The notes: generated from the letters alone by a model not told the origin. Numbered from the stretch's first letter, positions 41,181-50,491 are shown. The stretch: DNA of 64,000 nucleotides from Rhodoferax sp. (GCF_028688795.1 NZ_JAQTXM010000007.1:62001-126000), one strand, 5' to 3'. Translations and numbers: made by a program.

Positions 41181-42026
41181 ATGAGTCAGCTCTTTACTCG
41201 CCTGTTGCTGGCGACCGAACATACCGAATTTGATGCTGGCGCTGAGGCCGTGGCCATCAGCATGGCTCAGCGCTGTCAGTTGCCTTTGGCAATGGTGTTG
41301 CCGCTGGTAAGTAACCCTGAGTTTGAGGCGCTGGCCCCTGACATTGCTTTGCGTGCCGAGCAGGAGGCTGCCGTAAAAATCGCCGAGATCCGCGCCAAAG
41401 CTCAGGCGCAAGGGGTGGCCATTGATCTGCGTGTGCGCCGTGGCGAAGAGCCCTACCAGGAAATCCTCGCCGAGGCCCGCGAAAGAGACACTGAACTGAT
41501 CATCGTTCGGCGACGTGGCAAGCGCGGCTTTTTAGCCAACTTGCTGGTGGGTGAAATGGTGAGCAAAGTGCTGGCACATGCCCCGTGTCATGTGTTGTTT
41601 GCGCCACGCGATGCGCACATGTGGAATCAGGGTGTATTGGTCGCCGCTGAGCCGGGTGAGCTAGGTCTGCGCCTGGTCAAAACGGCCGCCGCCATTGCCG
41701 CTGAATGTAGCTTGCCGCTACATCTGGTTTATGTCACTGCCAGTGAAACCAAATCAACTGCAATCGCCGATTTCCTTGTCGAAGCGCAGGCTGCGGCACT
41801 GCAACTCGGTGTTAGTCTGAAAATTGAGTTGCGCCATGGGAAAGCCTACACAGAAATTTTGGCTGCCGCATCTGGAAGTCAAGTTGATTTGTTAGTCATT
41901 GGTAGCAGAGGTGACAGCAACATTGGCAGAGCCATGATCGGTGGTGTAGCCCAGAAGGTCATCGGTTTGTCAGAGAAGCCTGTGCTTGCACTTAATCTAA
42001 TTCGAAAACCTGGAGACAACGCATGA
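41181..42026 (+). CDS. Tandem universal stress protein
   Basis: 281 aa with two UspA domains (about 1-140 and 148-281). The second carries VIGSRGDSNIGRAMIGGVAQKVIG, close to the nucleotide-binding GxxG-9x-GS/T pattern; the first has RRRGKRGFLANLLVGEMVSKVL. ATG at 41181. Overlaps the Rieske fusion gene by 4 nt. Role in the sulfur locus unclear; perhaps a stress response to sulfite. Confidence 0.88.
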   Translation: MSQLFTRLLLATEHTEFDAGAEAVAISMAQRCQLPLAMVLPLVSNPEFEALAPDIALRAEQEAAVKIAEIRAKAQAQGVAIDLRVRRGEEPYQEILAEARERDTELIIVRRRGKRGFLANLLVGEMVSKVLAHAPCHVLFAPRDAHMWNQGVLVAAEPGELGLRLVKTAAAIAAECSLPLHLVYVTASETKSTAIADFLVEAQAAALQLGVSLKIELRHGKAYTEILAAASGSQVDLLVIGSRGDSNIGRAMIGGVAQKVIGLSEKPVLALNLIRKPGDNA

Positions 42027-42661
42027 GTGACGCACTGAACTACCTCATCAAGACCCGGCCTGAAACCGTCAGCCATTACTTTGCTTTTTTGAAAGAAACC
42101 GGCAAACACCTTGACCCCAAGACTCGTAACCTGATTTCGGTTATCAGCAAGGTGCATTCCCAGACGGACCGCGGCTTTCGCCAGTATTTGGGCCGTGCGC
42201 TGCGGGAGGGGAGCAGTCCGATGGAAGTATTGGATGCATTGCTGATGGCGTTTCCCATATTGGGCCTGGCCAAAATCGTCTGGGCTGTCGACATCATTCT
42301 GGACATGAAAATCCCGGGCTTTGCACCCGATGTCATCACCCAGTTGACCCCCGCACCGGGCCAGTGGCGCGATGTGATGGCGGCCAAAGATGTGCCTGAC
42401 GCTGAAGTTATTCGTACTGAATTTGACGGCCGTGGTCTGTTTGTTTATCGCGATAAAAAGACTTACCAGGTGTATGACAGCCACTGCCCCCACCAAAGTA
42501 CAGACATTACCCAATTGGCAGTGACGGGCACCACGCTGACCTGCCCAAAACATCAATGGCAGTTCGACGCCAAAAGCGGCGACTGCATCAAGAAGGGCAA
42601 CACCGGCCTCAAGCGTATTGAATCGAAAGTTGTGAAGGGGCGCTTGCTGGCTTTTTGGTAA
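42023..42661 (+). CDS. AhpD/CMD-like domain fused to a Rieske [2Fe-2S] domain
   Basis: 212 aa. Residues 1-100 resemble the helical carboxymuconolactone decarboxylase/AhpD fold (HLDPKTRNLISVISKVHSQ, GSSPMEVLDALLMAFPILG) but without the CxxC redox pair. Residues 110-212 are Rieske-like with cluster ligands C-P-H and C-P-K-H in SHCPHQSTDITQ and LTCPKHQWQFD. No signal peptide. The fusion is unusual. It is possibly an electron carrier coupled to a thiol or peroxide reaction; the function is unknown. Confidence 0.82.
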   Translation: MSDALNYLIKTRPETVSHYFAFLKETGKHLDPKTRNLISVISKVHSQTDRGFRQYLGRALREGSSPMEVLDALLMAFPILGLAKIVWAVDIILDMKIPGFAPDVITQLTPAPGQWRDVMAAKDVPDAEVIRTEFDGRGLFVYRDKKTYQVYDSHCPHQSTDITQLAVTGTTLTCPKHQWQFDAKSGDCIKKGNTGLKRIESKVVKGRLLAFW

Positions 42662-42747
42662 GTCATGCGAGAAACGTCACCTTGCCCGTTCACAGTCACC
42701 CTCAGTGAATCCCCCTTGGTATTTTTTAAACAACAACCGGAGAAACC

Positions 42748-44070
42748 ATGAAAGCAACTCGCAAAATTTTGTACCTGACCCCCTTGTGCGCGCTGCTTGC
42801 CGCTGGGTCTGCACATGCTACCAACGGCATGCTGATGGAGGGTTACGGCCCAATCTCCACTGGTATGGGTGGCGCATCGCAAGCCATTGATCATGGCAAC
42901 GCCGGTATGGCTCAAAACCCGGCCACGCTGGGCATGATGGCGGACGGCACCTCGCGTCTGGATGTGGCTTTTGGTATTTTGGGGCCTGATGTGAAAAGCA
43001 GCATGGGTGGCATGGAGGCCAAGTCAGGTGGTACGTCTTATGTGATGCCTGCTTTTGGCTATACCAAGCGCAACGGGGCGTATACCTACGGCATTGGCAT
43101 GTTTGCACAGGGTGGGATGGGGACTGAGTACGATGGCAATACATTTATGGGCGCTGGGCCCGCTTTTCCCGCGCGATCTGAATTGGGTGTGGGAAATGTG
43201 ATTTTTCCAATTGCGTATCAAGTTAACTCCAATTTAACAGTGGGTGCTTCACTGAAGTTCATGTGGTCGTCTTTGGATATGAAGATGAATGCCAGTGTTG
43301 CTCAAATAGGGCAAATGGTCGCTGACTCTGGTGTTGCGCCTGTTAATTTTGGGATGCCCGGAAACACCGTTGCCGCAAACATCAGTTTTTCCGATGACAA
43401 CGACTTCACGGGTGCTGCTAAATCGACCGGTTTTGGCGCTTCCTTGGGGGCTACTTACAAGGTCAGTCCGGAAGTCGTGGTGGGTGTCTCCTACCAATTC
43501 AAGTCGGCGCTCAACGACATGGAAACTGGCGGTAGTGCTGCGACCATGACGCTTTTCGATAATCTGGGTGGGTCAATGGTTTTCAGTGGAAAGATGACTG
43601 TGATCGATTTCCAGATGCCATCTGTTTTGGCGGCAGGTGCCAGTTGGCAAGTCAGTCCTTCCTTGTTATTGGCTGCTGATGTGAAGTACATCGGGTGGGC
43701 CGATGCCATGAAGAGCTTCAAAATGCGTTATGACAGTGGAGTAAGCGCAGTCAATTTCGCCATGAATCAAAACTGGGAAGATCAGACTGTGCTGAACTTG
43801 GGCATGGCCTGGAAGGCCAACGACAAACTCACCTTGCGTGCGGGGTTGAACCTCGCTGACAACCCAATCCCGGATACCTACGTTAACCCCTTGTTCCCTG
43901 CCACGGTGAAAAGTCACGTGACCTTGGGCTTGGGATACAAAGTGTCAGAAGCCGGTGACTTCAACATGTCTGTGACGATGGCGCCCAAGGTCACTGTGAC
44001 CAGCGGAGCTGGCCCTGATATCTCACACGCTCAGACCAACTGGCAGTTCATGTACAGCCACCGCTTCTAA
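42748..44070 (+). CDS. FadL/TodX-type outer-membrane channel, paralogue 1
   Basis: 440 aa with a Sec signal peptide (cleavage after AAGSAHA). The mature N-terminus TNGMLMEGYGPISTGMGGAS and the NPA segment GMAQNPATLGMM are typical of the OmpP1/FadL family, which forms lateral hydrophobic-substrate channels. The C-terminus ends in Phe (MYSHRF), as for beta barrels. A paralogue lies at 51172. Between soe and fcc genes it may admit hydrophobic sulfur (S8 or polysulfane), which is inference. Confidence 0.9.
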   Translation: MKATRKILYLTPLCALLAAGSAHATNGMLMEGYGPISTGMGGASQAIDHGNAGMAQNPATLGMMADGTSRLDVAFGILGPDVKSSMGGMEAKSGGTSYVMPAFGYTKRNGAYTYGIGMFAQGGMGTEYDGNTFMGAGPAFPARSELGVGNVIFPIAYQVNSNLTVGASLKFMWSSLDMKMNASVAQIGQMVADSGVAPVNFGMPGNTVAANISFSDDNDFTGAAKSTGFGASLGATYKVSPEVVVGVSYQFKSALNDMETGGSAATMTLFDNLGGSMVFSGKMTVIDFQMPSVLAAGASWQVSPSLLLAADVKYIGWADAMKSFKMRYDSGVSAVNFAMNQNWEDQTVLNLGMAWKANDKLTLRAGLNLADNPIPDTYVNPLFPATVKSHVTLGLGYKVSEAGDFNMSVTMAPKVTVTSGAGPDISHAQTNWQFMYSHRF

Positions 44071-44108
44071 AACTAACTTGTGCTTGCTTGATCAAGCAGG
44101 CTTCAACG

Positions 44109-44141
44109 TGTGGGCGCAGTCAGACATTGGCTGTGCCCACA
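44109..44141. terminator. Stem-loop between convergent genes
   Basis: TGTGGGC (44109-44115) pairs with GCCCACA (44135-44141); an inner CAG/CTG adds pairs. The 14-bp palindrome TGCTTGATCAAGCA lies just before it at 44085-44098. Placed between the FadL gene and the convergent DsrE-like gene. There is no strong T-run, so termination is plausible but not certain. Confidence 0.45.
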
Positions 44142-44147
44142 TGCACG

Positions 44148-44561
44148 TCAGGGTTTGATGTAGGCAAAACCTTCCTTGACCTGAAGCTTGGCAGCTTCTG
44201 CCACACCTGAAGGCACAAGTGTTGTTTCCATCAGCAGTTTGTCGGGGTCGATGTTGCGTGAGACCAAGGTGTTGTTGCAGACCCTGAATTCAACGCCCTT
44301 GGCTGCGAGTTCGCTCACTGCCCCAGAAAACTCGCGGCCTTTGCTGTCTTTTGCGTCGGTCAATAAAAAGTCAATACCAGCTCCGTTGGTAACCACCACG
44401 ATCTTTGCTTTGGGGTCGGCGTCAAGGTGGTTCTGAATGTTGTTCAGCGCCCCTGCTGCAGTGTCAATGCCGGTGGTGAAGTGGTACACCACCTTGGTGT
44501 CCTGGGCTTGTGCAAGTGCGGCACTTAAAGTCAGAAAAAAGACGATTAAAAATTTGTACAT
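44148..44561 (-). CDS. Periplasmic DsrE-superfamily protein
   Basis: 137 aa from the ATG at 44561 with a signal peptide (MYKFLIVFFLTLSAALAQA). The mature part is a DsrE/F-like fold: KVVYHFTTGIDTAAGALNNI, IVVVTNGAGIDFLLTDA and GVEFRVCNNTLVSRNID, whose Cys aligns with the DsrE sulfur-binding region. Secreted DsrE homologues are found in many sulfur oxidisers; function not established. Divergent from fccA. Confidence 0.85.
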   Translation of the reverse strand: MYKFLIVFFLTLSAALAQAQDTKVVYHFTTGIDTAAGALNNIQNHLDADPKAKIVVVTNGAGIDFLLTDAKDSKGREFSGAVSELAAKGVEFRVCNNTLVSRNIDPDKLLMETTLVPSGVAEAAKLQVKEGFAYIKP

Positions 44562-44724
44562 AGTGTGTTCCTGATGTGGGGAGGTTGATGAATTGTCCTG
44601 ACTTGAAAGTCCGGGGTAGCAAGCCGCTACCTGAATGCGTCTGGCACAACTATTTTTTCCAGTTGGGGTTTGTACGGTGTTGGAAACCACACTACCCACA
44701 GTACTATTTATATATCCGAATCGA

Positions 44725-44738
44725 CTGATGAAAATCAC
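44725..44738. promoter_or_regulatory. Candidate FNR-type box upstream of the cytochrome/fccB genes
   Basis: CTGAT-GAAA-ATCAC matches TTGAT-N4-ATCAA at 8 of 10 positions, 62 bp before the GTG start at 44801. A similar spacing is seen at 50492. The nearby FNR-like regulator (49677) is a candidate binder. Confidence 0.35.
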
Positions 44739-44800
44739 TGATGTGTTTTGTCCGTTGAACTGATAGGTTCTTTAGTGGTTGAACATTTCAAGGAGATCAA

Positions 44801-45103
44801 GTGAAAACTTCGTTCAAAGTAGTAACGAGCCTGATGCTCGCCAGCCTTTCCATGTGGGCCAGTGCCGATGCGCTTCAGGTTCGCAGCATGGCGGCATCAT
44901 GTGCGGGTTGCCACGGCACCAGTGGCGTTGCGCAGCCGGGCATGGAAAGTCTGGCAGGGCAGAAAAAAGAAGATTTTTTGAAAAAAATGCAAGACTTCAA
45001 GTCGGACAAGAAGCCCGCTACGCTCATGCACCAGCTCTCAAAAGGCTACTCAGACGCACAGATCGACCAATTGGCTGAATATTTCGCCGCATTGAAGAAA
45101 TAA
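44801..45103 (+). CDS. fccA: Monohaem c-type cytochrome, FccA-like
   Basis: 100 aa, GTG start with RBS AAGGAG 8 nt upstream. Signal peptide KTSFKVVTSLMLASLSMWASA, then one haem site CAGCHGTSG and a likely Met ligand in the C-terminal half (ATLMHQLSKGY). It precedes the flavoprotein fccB by 10 nt and probably accepts its electrons. Classical FccA is larger and often dihaem; this is the short c553-type version. Confidence 0.85.
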   Translation: MKTSFKVVTSLMLASLSMWASADALQVRSMAASCAGCHGTSGVAQPGMESLAGQKKEDFLKKMQDFKSDKKPATLMHQLSKGYSDAQIDQLAEYFAALKK

Positions 45104-45113
45104 GGAGAATGAT

Positions 45114-46406
45114 ATGAAACGTCGTCAATTTGTAGGTACTTTGGGCGCTGGCTCGGCGCTCGGTGCTTTTGGTACGCTTGGCATGTTGTCAGGTTGTGCA
45201 TCAACCGGTGGCAGCAACGGCCCCAAAGTGGTGGTCGTCGGGGGGGGGTTTGGCGGTGCCACTGCGGCCAAATATGTGCGTATGTGGTCTGACTATGGTA
45301 TTTCTGTCACGCTGGTAGAGCCCAATGCGTCGTTCATCTCATGTCCGATCTCTAATCTGGTGATCGGTGGGGTTAAAACCATGGCCGACATCACGACACC
45401 TTATGACGGTTTGGCTAAGAATCACGGCGTAAAAATGGTTCATGATTCTGTCAGTGCGATTGACGCCGACAAGCGGATTGTCAAATTGGCGAGTGGCGGC
45501 GAGTTGCCGTATGACCGGTTAATTCTGTCCCCTGGCATTGACTTTATGTGGGAAACTTTACCTGGCATGGCCAAGGCGGGCGCCAAAGACAAGGTGCTGC
45601 ACGCGTGGAAAGCTGGCGCCCAAACCGTGGCCTTGCGCAAGCAGTTGGAGGCCATGCCCGATGGTGGCGTGTATGCCATGTCGATTCCGTTGGCGCCCTA
45701 CCGTTGTCCTCCCGGCCCGTATGAGCGCGCTTGCCAGGTGGCCAATTACTTCAGCAAAGCCAAACCAAAATCCAAGGTGCTGATTCTCGATGCTAATGAA
45801 GATGTCACCTCTAAAGGCCCGTTGTTCAAAAAAGCTTGGGCAGAGCGTTACAAAGGCATGGTGGAGTTCCGTGGTAAACACGCCGTGCAAGATGTAGATG
45901 CGTCTACCAATACCCTTAAATTTGAGTTCCAGGATGACGTGAAAGCTGATGTACTTAACGTCATTCCGCCAATGCGTGCCGGCGCCATCGCCGTTCAAAC
46001 TGGCTTGGCAACCGCCAATAAGCGTTGGTGTGAGGTTGACTTTCTGACCTTTGAATCCAAGGCTGCCAAAAACATCCATATGTTGGGTGATTCGATTCAA
46101 GTTGCGCCTGGTATGCCCAAATCCGGTCATATGGCCAACCAGCATGGCAAGACCTGCGCGGCTGCTGTGGTGGCTTTGTTGATGGACAAGACACCCAACC
46201 CATCACCAATCTACAACAACACATGCTATAGCTTTGTCAGTAGTGAGGATGTGGTCCATGTGGCCAGCGTGCACACCTATGACCCGGTAAAGAAAACAAT
46301 GGTCACCGTGGCTGGTTCGGGCGGTGTTTCAAAAGCTGCCAATGAACTCGAAGGCCGTTTCGCTTTGGCATGGGCGCAAGGCATTTGGGCCGATACCTTG
46401 GGCTAA
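45114..46406 (+). CDS. fccB: Flavocytochrome c sulfide dehydrogenase, flavoprotein subunit
   Basis: 430 aa. N-terminus MKRRQFVGTLGAGSALG is a Tat signal and ends in a lipobox (MLSGCAS), suggesting a membrane-tethered lipoprotein. FAD-binding motif VVVVGGGFGGATAAKYV; redox Cys candidates SFISCPISNLVIGG and YRCPPGPYERACQ match the FccB disulfide region. Oxidises sulfide to sulfur or polysulfide in the periplasm. Flanked by two cytochrome genes. Confidence 0.95.
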   Translation: MKRRQFVGTLGAGSALGAFGTLGMLSGCASTGGSNGPKVVVVGGGFGGATAAKYVRMWSDYGISVTLVEPNASFISCPISNLVIGGVKTMADITTPYDGLAKNHGVKMVHDSVSAIDADKRIVKLASGGELPYDRLILSPGIDFMWETLPGMAKAGAKDKVLHAWKAGAQTVALRKQLEAMPDGGVYAMSIPLAPYRCPPGPYERACQVANYFSKAKPKSKVLILDANEDVTSKGPLFKKAWAERYKGMVEFRGKHAVQDVDASTNTLKFEFQDDVKADVLNVIPPMRAGAIAVQTGLATANKRWCEVDFLTFESKAAKNIHMLGDSIQVAPGMPKSGHMANQHGKTCAAAVVALLMDKTPNPSPIYNNTCYSFVSSEDVVHVASVHTYDPVKKTMVTVAGSGGVSKAANELEGRFALAWAQGIWADTLG

Positions 46407-46412
46407 GAAGAA

Positions 46413-47012
46413 ATGCGCACGAAAAAAACTTTTGTGGCGTCGGTGCTGGCGTTGACTTTGGGCTCCGTGTGGGCCCAGGCTGACCAAGCACGCGCTGAGA
46501 AAATTGTGTCAGGCTCGTGTTTTTTGTGCCACGGTGAAAATGGTGAGTCGTCCAGCGAGATTTTCCCTAAACTTGCTGGACAGCATGCCAACTACATTGC
46601 CAAACAACTTGACAACTTCAAAACCGGCAAGCGTAAAAGTACCGCCATGGCAGACATGTCAAGCAGGTTGACGTCTGATGAGATGCTTGCTTTGGGGCAA
46701 TACTTTGAAGCCAAAAAATCAGCAGCCGAAGCGGTAAAGGATCCTGATTTGGCAGGCGTAGGGCGATATATTTTTAATAGTGGAAATCGCTTCAGTGGTG
46801 TGCCTGCCTGCGCCAGTTGTCATGGTAAGGATGGCTTGGGTACAGCTAACTTGCCGCGTTTGGCGGGTCAGTACGCGTCTTATCTTGAAACGCAACTCAA
46901 GCTCTTTAACCAGCGGGATCGCACCAACGACAATGCTGTGATGCATTCGATTGTCAGCAAGATGTCCACGCTTGAAATGGCAGCGGTCGCTGAGTACATC
47001 AGCGGCAAATAA
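46413..47012 (+). CDS. Dihaem cytochrome c4-type protein
   Basis: 199 aa, signal peptide (VASVLALTLGSVWA). Two homologous c-type domains with CFLCHGENGE and CASCHGKDG, the c4 arrangement. Seven nt after fccB, so probably the second electron acceptor or an oxidase-linked carrier. Convergent with the YeeE gene. Confidence 0.9.
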   Translation: MRTKKTFVASVLALTLGSVWAQADQARAEKIVSGSCFLCHGENGESSSEIFPKLAGQHANYIAKQLDNFKTGKRKSTAMADMSSRLTSDEMLALGQYFEAKKSAAEAVKDPDLAGVGRYIFNSGNRFSGVPACASCHGKDGLGTANLPRLAGQYASYLETQLKLFNQRDRTNDNAVMHSIVSKMSTLEMAAVAEYISGK

Positions 47013-47049
47013 GCGGCTCGGTCCCGGGAGCGGTTGCATCGATTATTGT

Positions 47050-48144
47050 TCAGGGTGCCCTTTGCCTGCTCACGGGGACCGTTGGTGACGCGGTGGCGGG
47101 TTGAGCATCAATCAGGCGGTCGGTCAACCCGGCTCCAGCCCACATACCCGCCAGCGCGAGCCAGGCCGTCAAGGCAAAAATTGACCCGCCCGTGATCCCC
47201 GCACCTACCGCGCAGCCGCCCGCCAGCATGGCACCAAAGCCCATCAAAATTGCACCGGCAATATATCGGCGCATGCTGTAGCCGTCCTTGAAACCTTCCA
47301 GCGCAAAGTCTTTACCCACCCAGGCGCCAATGAAAGAGCCCAAAATCACGCCTGGCACCAGGCCAAAGTTAAAGCCAATTGCTGGAGAGGGAGAGGCCAC
47401 GACGCGCATTAGCCATTCAGCTGATGGCCCGCTGAAGGTCAAACCTTGAACTGGCACGACTTCAAATGAATTCTTTGAGACCATGTAATTGAACCCCCAG
47501 CCAGCCGCCACGGCCAAGCCGGTACCAATGCCCCCCACCCATTTCCAAAAACCCCAGCCGCTGCGAACAGAGACATATAAACCAGCAATGAGCCACAGCA
47601 ATCCAAAGCCCAGGCCACCCCAATGCCCCGCCCCGACCAGCGCCAACAAGTTGCGTGCATTGCCGCCATCTACCGTCCACCAACTGCTGATGGTTTCGCG
47701 CCAAGGTGACAGTACCCCACCAAGAGCCGCCTGGGCCGTGACAGCAAAAATCAAACCTGAGAGCAGTGCACGCAAATTTCCATTGGCGGACAGCACGAGC
47801 AAACGGCTTGCACAACCCCGCGTCATGATCATGCCAGCACCAAACAGCAATCCGCCTACCAATGCACCCGAAATGCTGCCAGTGGCTGAGATCTGTCGGG
47901 TTGCACCCACGTCCATGTGCCCTGTCAGGATCAGCAACTGAACGCCAACCACCGCGCTCGAAAAAGTCAACAACCAGACTGAGAGTTTTTCGCCGAATTT
48001 GTGATGCCAAAACTCCAGCGTGGCCGATCGCAAACAGAATTTTGACCGTTGGGCGAAGAATCCAAACAGCGCACCAATCACGAGGCCACCCATGGCCAGC
48101 ACTGTCTTGTCACCGTAACTTTCAATGATGCTGGCTAAGTTCAT
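47050..48144 (-). CDS. YeeE/YedE-family transporter, paralogue 2
   Basis: 364 aa, multi-pass. Cys motifs parallel those of the first paralogue: FFAQRSKFCLRSATLE, MIMTRGCASRLLVLSANG and GAMLAGGCAVGAGITGGS. Probably imports thiosulfate or a related sulfane compound. Divergent from the SoxH-like gene, with a 78-nt AT-rich gap between them. Confidence 0.87.
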   Translation of the reverse strand: MNLASIIESYGDKTVLAMGGLVIGALFGFFAQRSKFCLRSATLEFWHHKFGEKLSVWLLTFSSAVVGVQLLILTGHMDVGATRQISATGSISGALVGGLLFGAGMIMTRGCASRLLVLSANGNLRALLSGLIFAVTAQAALGGVLSPWRETISSWWTVDGGNARNLLALVGAGHWGGLGFGLLWLIAGLYVSVRSGWGFWKWVGGIGTGLAVAAGWGFNYMVSKNSFEVVPVQGLTFSGPSAEWLMRVVASPSPAIGFNFGLVPGVILGSFIGAWVGKDFALEGFKDGYSMRRYIAGAILMGFGAMLAGGCAVGAGITGGSIFALTAWLALAGMWAGAGLTDRLIDAQPATASPTVPVSRQRAP

Positions 48145-48222
48145 CTGTGCTCCAAATTATTCATATTTAGCTTATATTACAGAGATAAGAATAAATCGAC
48201 TCAGCTTACTTTGGAGACATCC

Positions 48223-49182
48223 TTGAAAAAAATAGTTTGCGCCTCGCGCTTCTGTGTCCTGTTATTTGGTCTGTTGCTTGGTTGTTTGTCAACGGTGTAC
48301 GCCGCTGGGGCTGCGCCAATGGAATTACATCAGGTGTCGCCATCTGCCTGGTATGTTCAGGGTCTATCTGCGCTAGGCTCGACTGAGAACCAAAACTTTA
48401 TCTCAAACGCGGCCTTTGTTGTCACACCTGCAGGGGTGGTCGTGATTGATGCTTTGGGTTCACCTGCACTGGCGTCTCGGCTGGTCGCTGAGATCAAAAA
48501 GGTCACGCCTTTGCCCATCACGCATGTGCTGGTGACGCACTATCACGCAGATCATATTTACGGTTTGCAAGTGTTCAAGGCGTTGGGCGCAAGAATCATT
48601 GCACACAGAGCCTCGCTGCTTTACCTGAACAGCGAAACAGCGCGGTTACGCCTGGAAGCATCTCGCGAAGAATTGTTCCCCTGGATTGATGATAAAACAC
48701 TCCTTGTGCCGGCTGACGATTGGCTTAATGGTGACAAAGAGTTGGCTATTGGTGGCGTGGTGTTTCAAGCCAAGTCAGTGGGGCCTGCGCACACCCCGGA
48801 GGATTTGGCGTTCTATATGCCGTCGGAAAAGGTGCTGTTTGCTGGTGACCTGGTGTTCCGGAGTCGCATTCCGTTTGTGGGTGGTGCCGACAGTCGTCAC
48901 TGGATCACGGCATTGGACCAACTGTTAGCGTTTGATACCAATGTGATTGTGCCGGGACACGGCCCTCTATCTAATGAGGCACGCAAAGACATGCAGCAGA
49001 CCAGAGAGTACTTGGTCTACCTACGTACGGCCATGGGTCGTGCCACTGAAGCCATGGTGCCCTTCGAGGAAGCTTATAAAAACACCGATTGGACACCCTT
49101 TGAGCACTTGCCACTGTTTGGCGTGGCGAACCGAATGAACGCTTACAACACTTATTTGCTGCTTGAGCACGAGGCCAAGTAA
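48223..49182 (+). CDS. SoxH-like metallo-beta-lactamase-fold hydrolase
   Basis: 319 aa, exported. I choose the TTG at 48223, preceded by GGAG, giving a signal peptide that starts MKKIVCASRFCVLL; a TTG at 48211 is also open. The metal site is VTHYHADHIYG, with later His in SVGPAHTPEDL, Asp in LFAGDLVF, and PGHGPLS. SoxH-type proteins accompany sox clusters; the reaction is unproven, possibly thiol ester or persulfide hydrolysis. It overlaps the next gene by 1 nt. Confidence 0.85.
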   Translation: MKKIVCASRFCVLLFGLLLGCLSTVYAAGAAPMELHQVSPSAWYVQGLSALGSTENQNFISNAAFVVTPAGVVVIDALGSPALASRLVAEIKKVTPLPITHVLVTHYHADHIYGLQVFKALGARIIAHRASLLYLNSETARLRLEASREELFPWIDDKTLLVPADDWLNGDKELAIGGVVFQAKSVGPAHTPEDLAFYMPSEKVLFAGDLVFRSRIPFVGGADSRHWITALDQLLAFDTNVIVPGHGPLSNEARKDMQQTREYLVYLRTAMGRATEAMVPFEEAYKNTDWTPFEHLPLFGVANRMNAYNTYLLLEHEAK

Positions 49183-49664
49183 TGCGCCCATCCTCATTTT
49201 TTATAACGCGCCGTCAATGGCTGCTGGCGGGTGTGACATCCAGTCTGGTGACTGTGGTCCATTCCGCTGGTGTGGCGTTGCCAGTGCCGACTTCGTTGCC
49301 AGACGAATTGGCTGCCGCGTTGAAAAGAGGCAGTCCGCTGCTGGTGATGGTGAGTTTGGAGGGCTGCCCGTTTTGCAAGGTTGCGCGCGAGAACTACCTG
49401 GCCCCGTTGCAGCGTCAGGCTGGTCTGGCCATGGTGCAAATCGACATGCGTAACCGCCAGATGGTGCAGGACTTCGGCGGCAACAGCCAAACCCAGGATC
49501 AACTGATCCGAAGCTGGGGTATAAAAGTAGCACCCACGGTGCTGTTTTTTGGGCGGGGTGGGGCGGAAGTGGCAGAGCGCCTTGTTGGTGGCTATATTCC
49601 AGATTTTTATGGTGCCTACTTGGATGATAGGCTGCGAACGGCTCGAGCCGCTGTGGCAAATTGA
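49182..49664 (+). CDS. Exported thioredoxin-fold protein, SoxW-like
   Basis: 160 aa. A Tat-like signal (TRRQWLLAGVTSSLVTVV) is followed by a thioredoxin fold with the active site CPFCK in VSLEGCPFCKVARENYL. The cis-Pro region is IKVAPTVLFFG. Likely keeps SoxYZ or cytochrome thiols reduced in the periplasm. Followed by the FNR-like gene after 12 nt. Confidence 0.85.
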   Translation: MRPSSFFITRRQWLLAGVTSSLVTVVHSAGVALPVPTSLPDELAAALKRGSPLLVMVSLEGCPFCKVARENYLAPLQRQAGLAMVQIDMRNRQMVQDFGGNSQTQDQLIRSWGIKVAPTVLFFGRGGAEVAERLVGGYIPDFYGAYLDDRLRTARAAVAN

Positions 49665-49676
49665 CGAGGCAAATCC

Positions 49677-50381
49677 ATGATTCCCATCAAAACTGAATCT
49701 GCCTGGCGGGGCATCTCAGACTGCCGCAACTGCGGTATTCGCGACATGGTGCTTTTTTCTGACCTCAATGAACATGACTTTTCACAAATACATGCGCCTA
49801 TAGATGACCTTGAATTTGCGAATGGCGTGGTTTTGTATGGGGAGGGCAGTGCTGTTCAAGGCATATTCACATTGCGCAGTGGCATGGTGAAGCTGGTGCG
49901 CAGCACGCTTGATGGTCGACCACGCATCGTACGGGTCCTGCGTTCTGGCGATGTTGTGGGGTTGGAAGCCCTTGCGAGCGGACACTACGACAGTGACGCT
50001 ATCGCACTGACGCCAGTCTCTGTCTGTCGCATTCCATTGGAGGTGGTTCAAAAACTTGCGTCCAACAGCCCACGTCTGCATACCCAGTTGATGAGCAAGT
50101 GGCAGCGCACACTCAAGGACGCAGACGACTGGTTGGCCGACCTGAATTTTGGTACGGCGCGACAGCGTGTGACCAATTTGGTGATGAAAATGCGCAGCCC
50201 TAGCGATCACGATGTCTCAGTGCTTTTTTCGCGCGAAGATATGGGTGCCATGCTGGATCTCAAGTTTGAGACCGTCAGTCGAGAAATGACTCGCTTGGTG
50301 CGAGAGGGCGTGATTGAGCAGCTTGACAAACAGGGGCGCATCTACCGCGTGTGTTTGCCCAACAGCATTCAGTCAGACTAA
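49677..50381 (+). CDS. FNR-like Crp/Fnr regulator with a partial cluster site
   Basis: 234 aa. Aligned with FNR, the N-terminus SDCRNCGIRDMVLFSDLNEHD keeps two cluster cysteines (16 and 19), and VSVCRIP keeps the distal one. The position of FNR Cys29 is not Cys, so only three of four ligands remain. The recognition helix LKFETVSREMTRL has the E-x2-S-R pattern that reads TTGAT half-sites. FNR-like boxes are visible at 44725, 50492 and 60379. It presumably tunes sulfide oxidation to oxygen or nitric oxide. Confidence 0.88.
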   Translation: MIPIKTESAWRGISDCRNCGIRDMVLFSDLNEHDFSQIHAPIDDLEFANGVVLYGEGSAVQGIFTLRSGMVKLVRSTLDGRPRIVRVLRSGDVVGLEALASGHYDSDAIALTPVSVCRIPLEVVQKLASNSPRLHTQLMSKWQRTLKDADDWLADLNFGTARQRVTNLVMKMRSPSDHDVSVLFSREDMGAMLDLKFETVSREMTRLVREGVIEQLDKQGRIYRVCLPNSIQSD

Positions 50382-50464
50382 TCGACCTGCGCAGTTATCA
50401 GCCGTTTTCAGGCAAACTCGTTGAGACGACACGTTTTTTTGCTGGGTTGAGGGTATATCCTAAT

Positions 50465-50477
50465 ATTGCTATGCAAT
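50465..50477. promoter_or_regulatory. Short inverted repeat upstream of the DUF302 gene
   Basis: ATTGC-TAT-GCAAT in an AT-rich stretch, 98 bp before the GTG start at 50575 and just upstream of an FNR-type box. Possible operator; weak evidence on its own. Confidence 0.3.
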
Positions 50478-50491
50478 TATTTAAGAGAACA

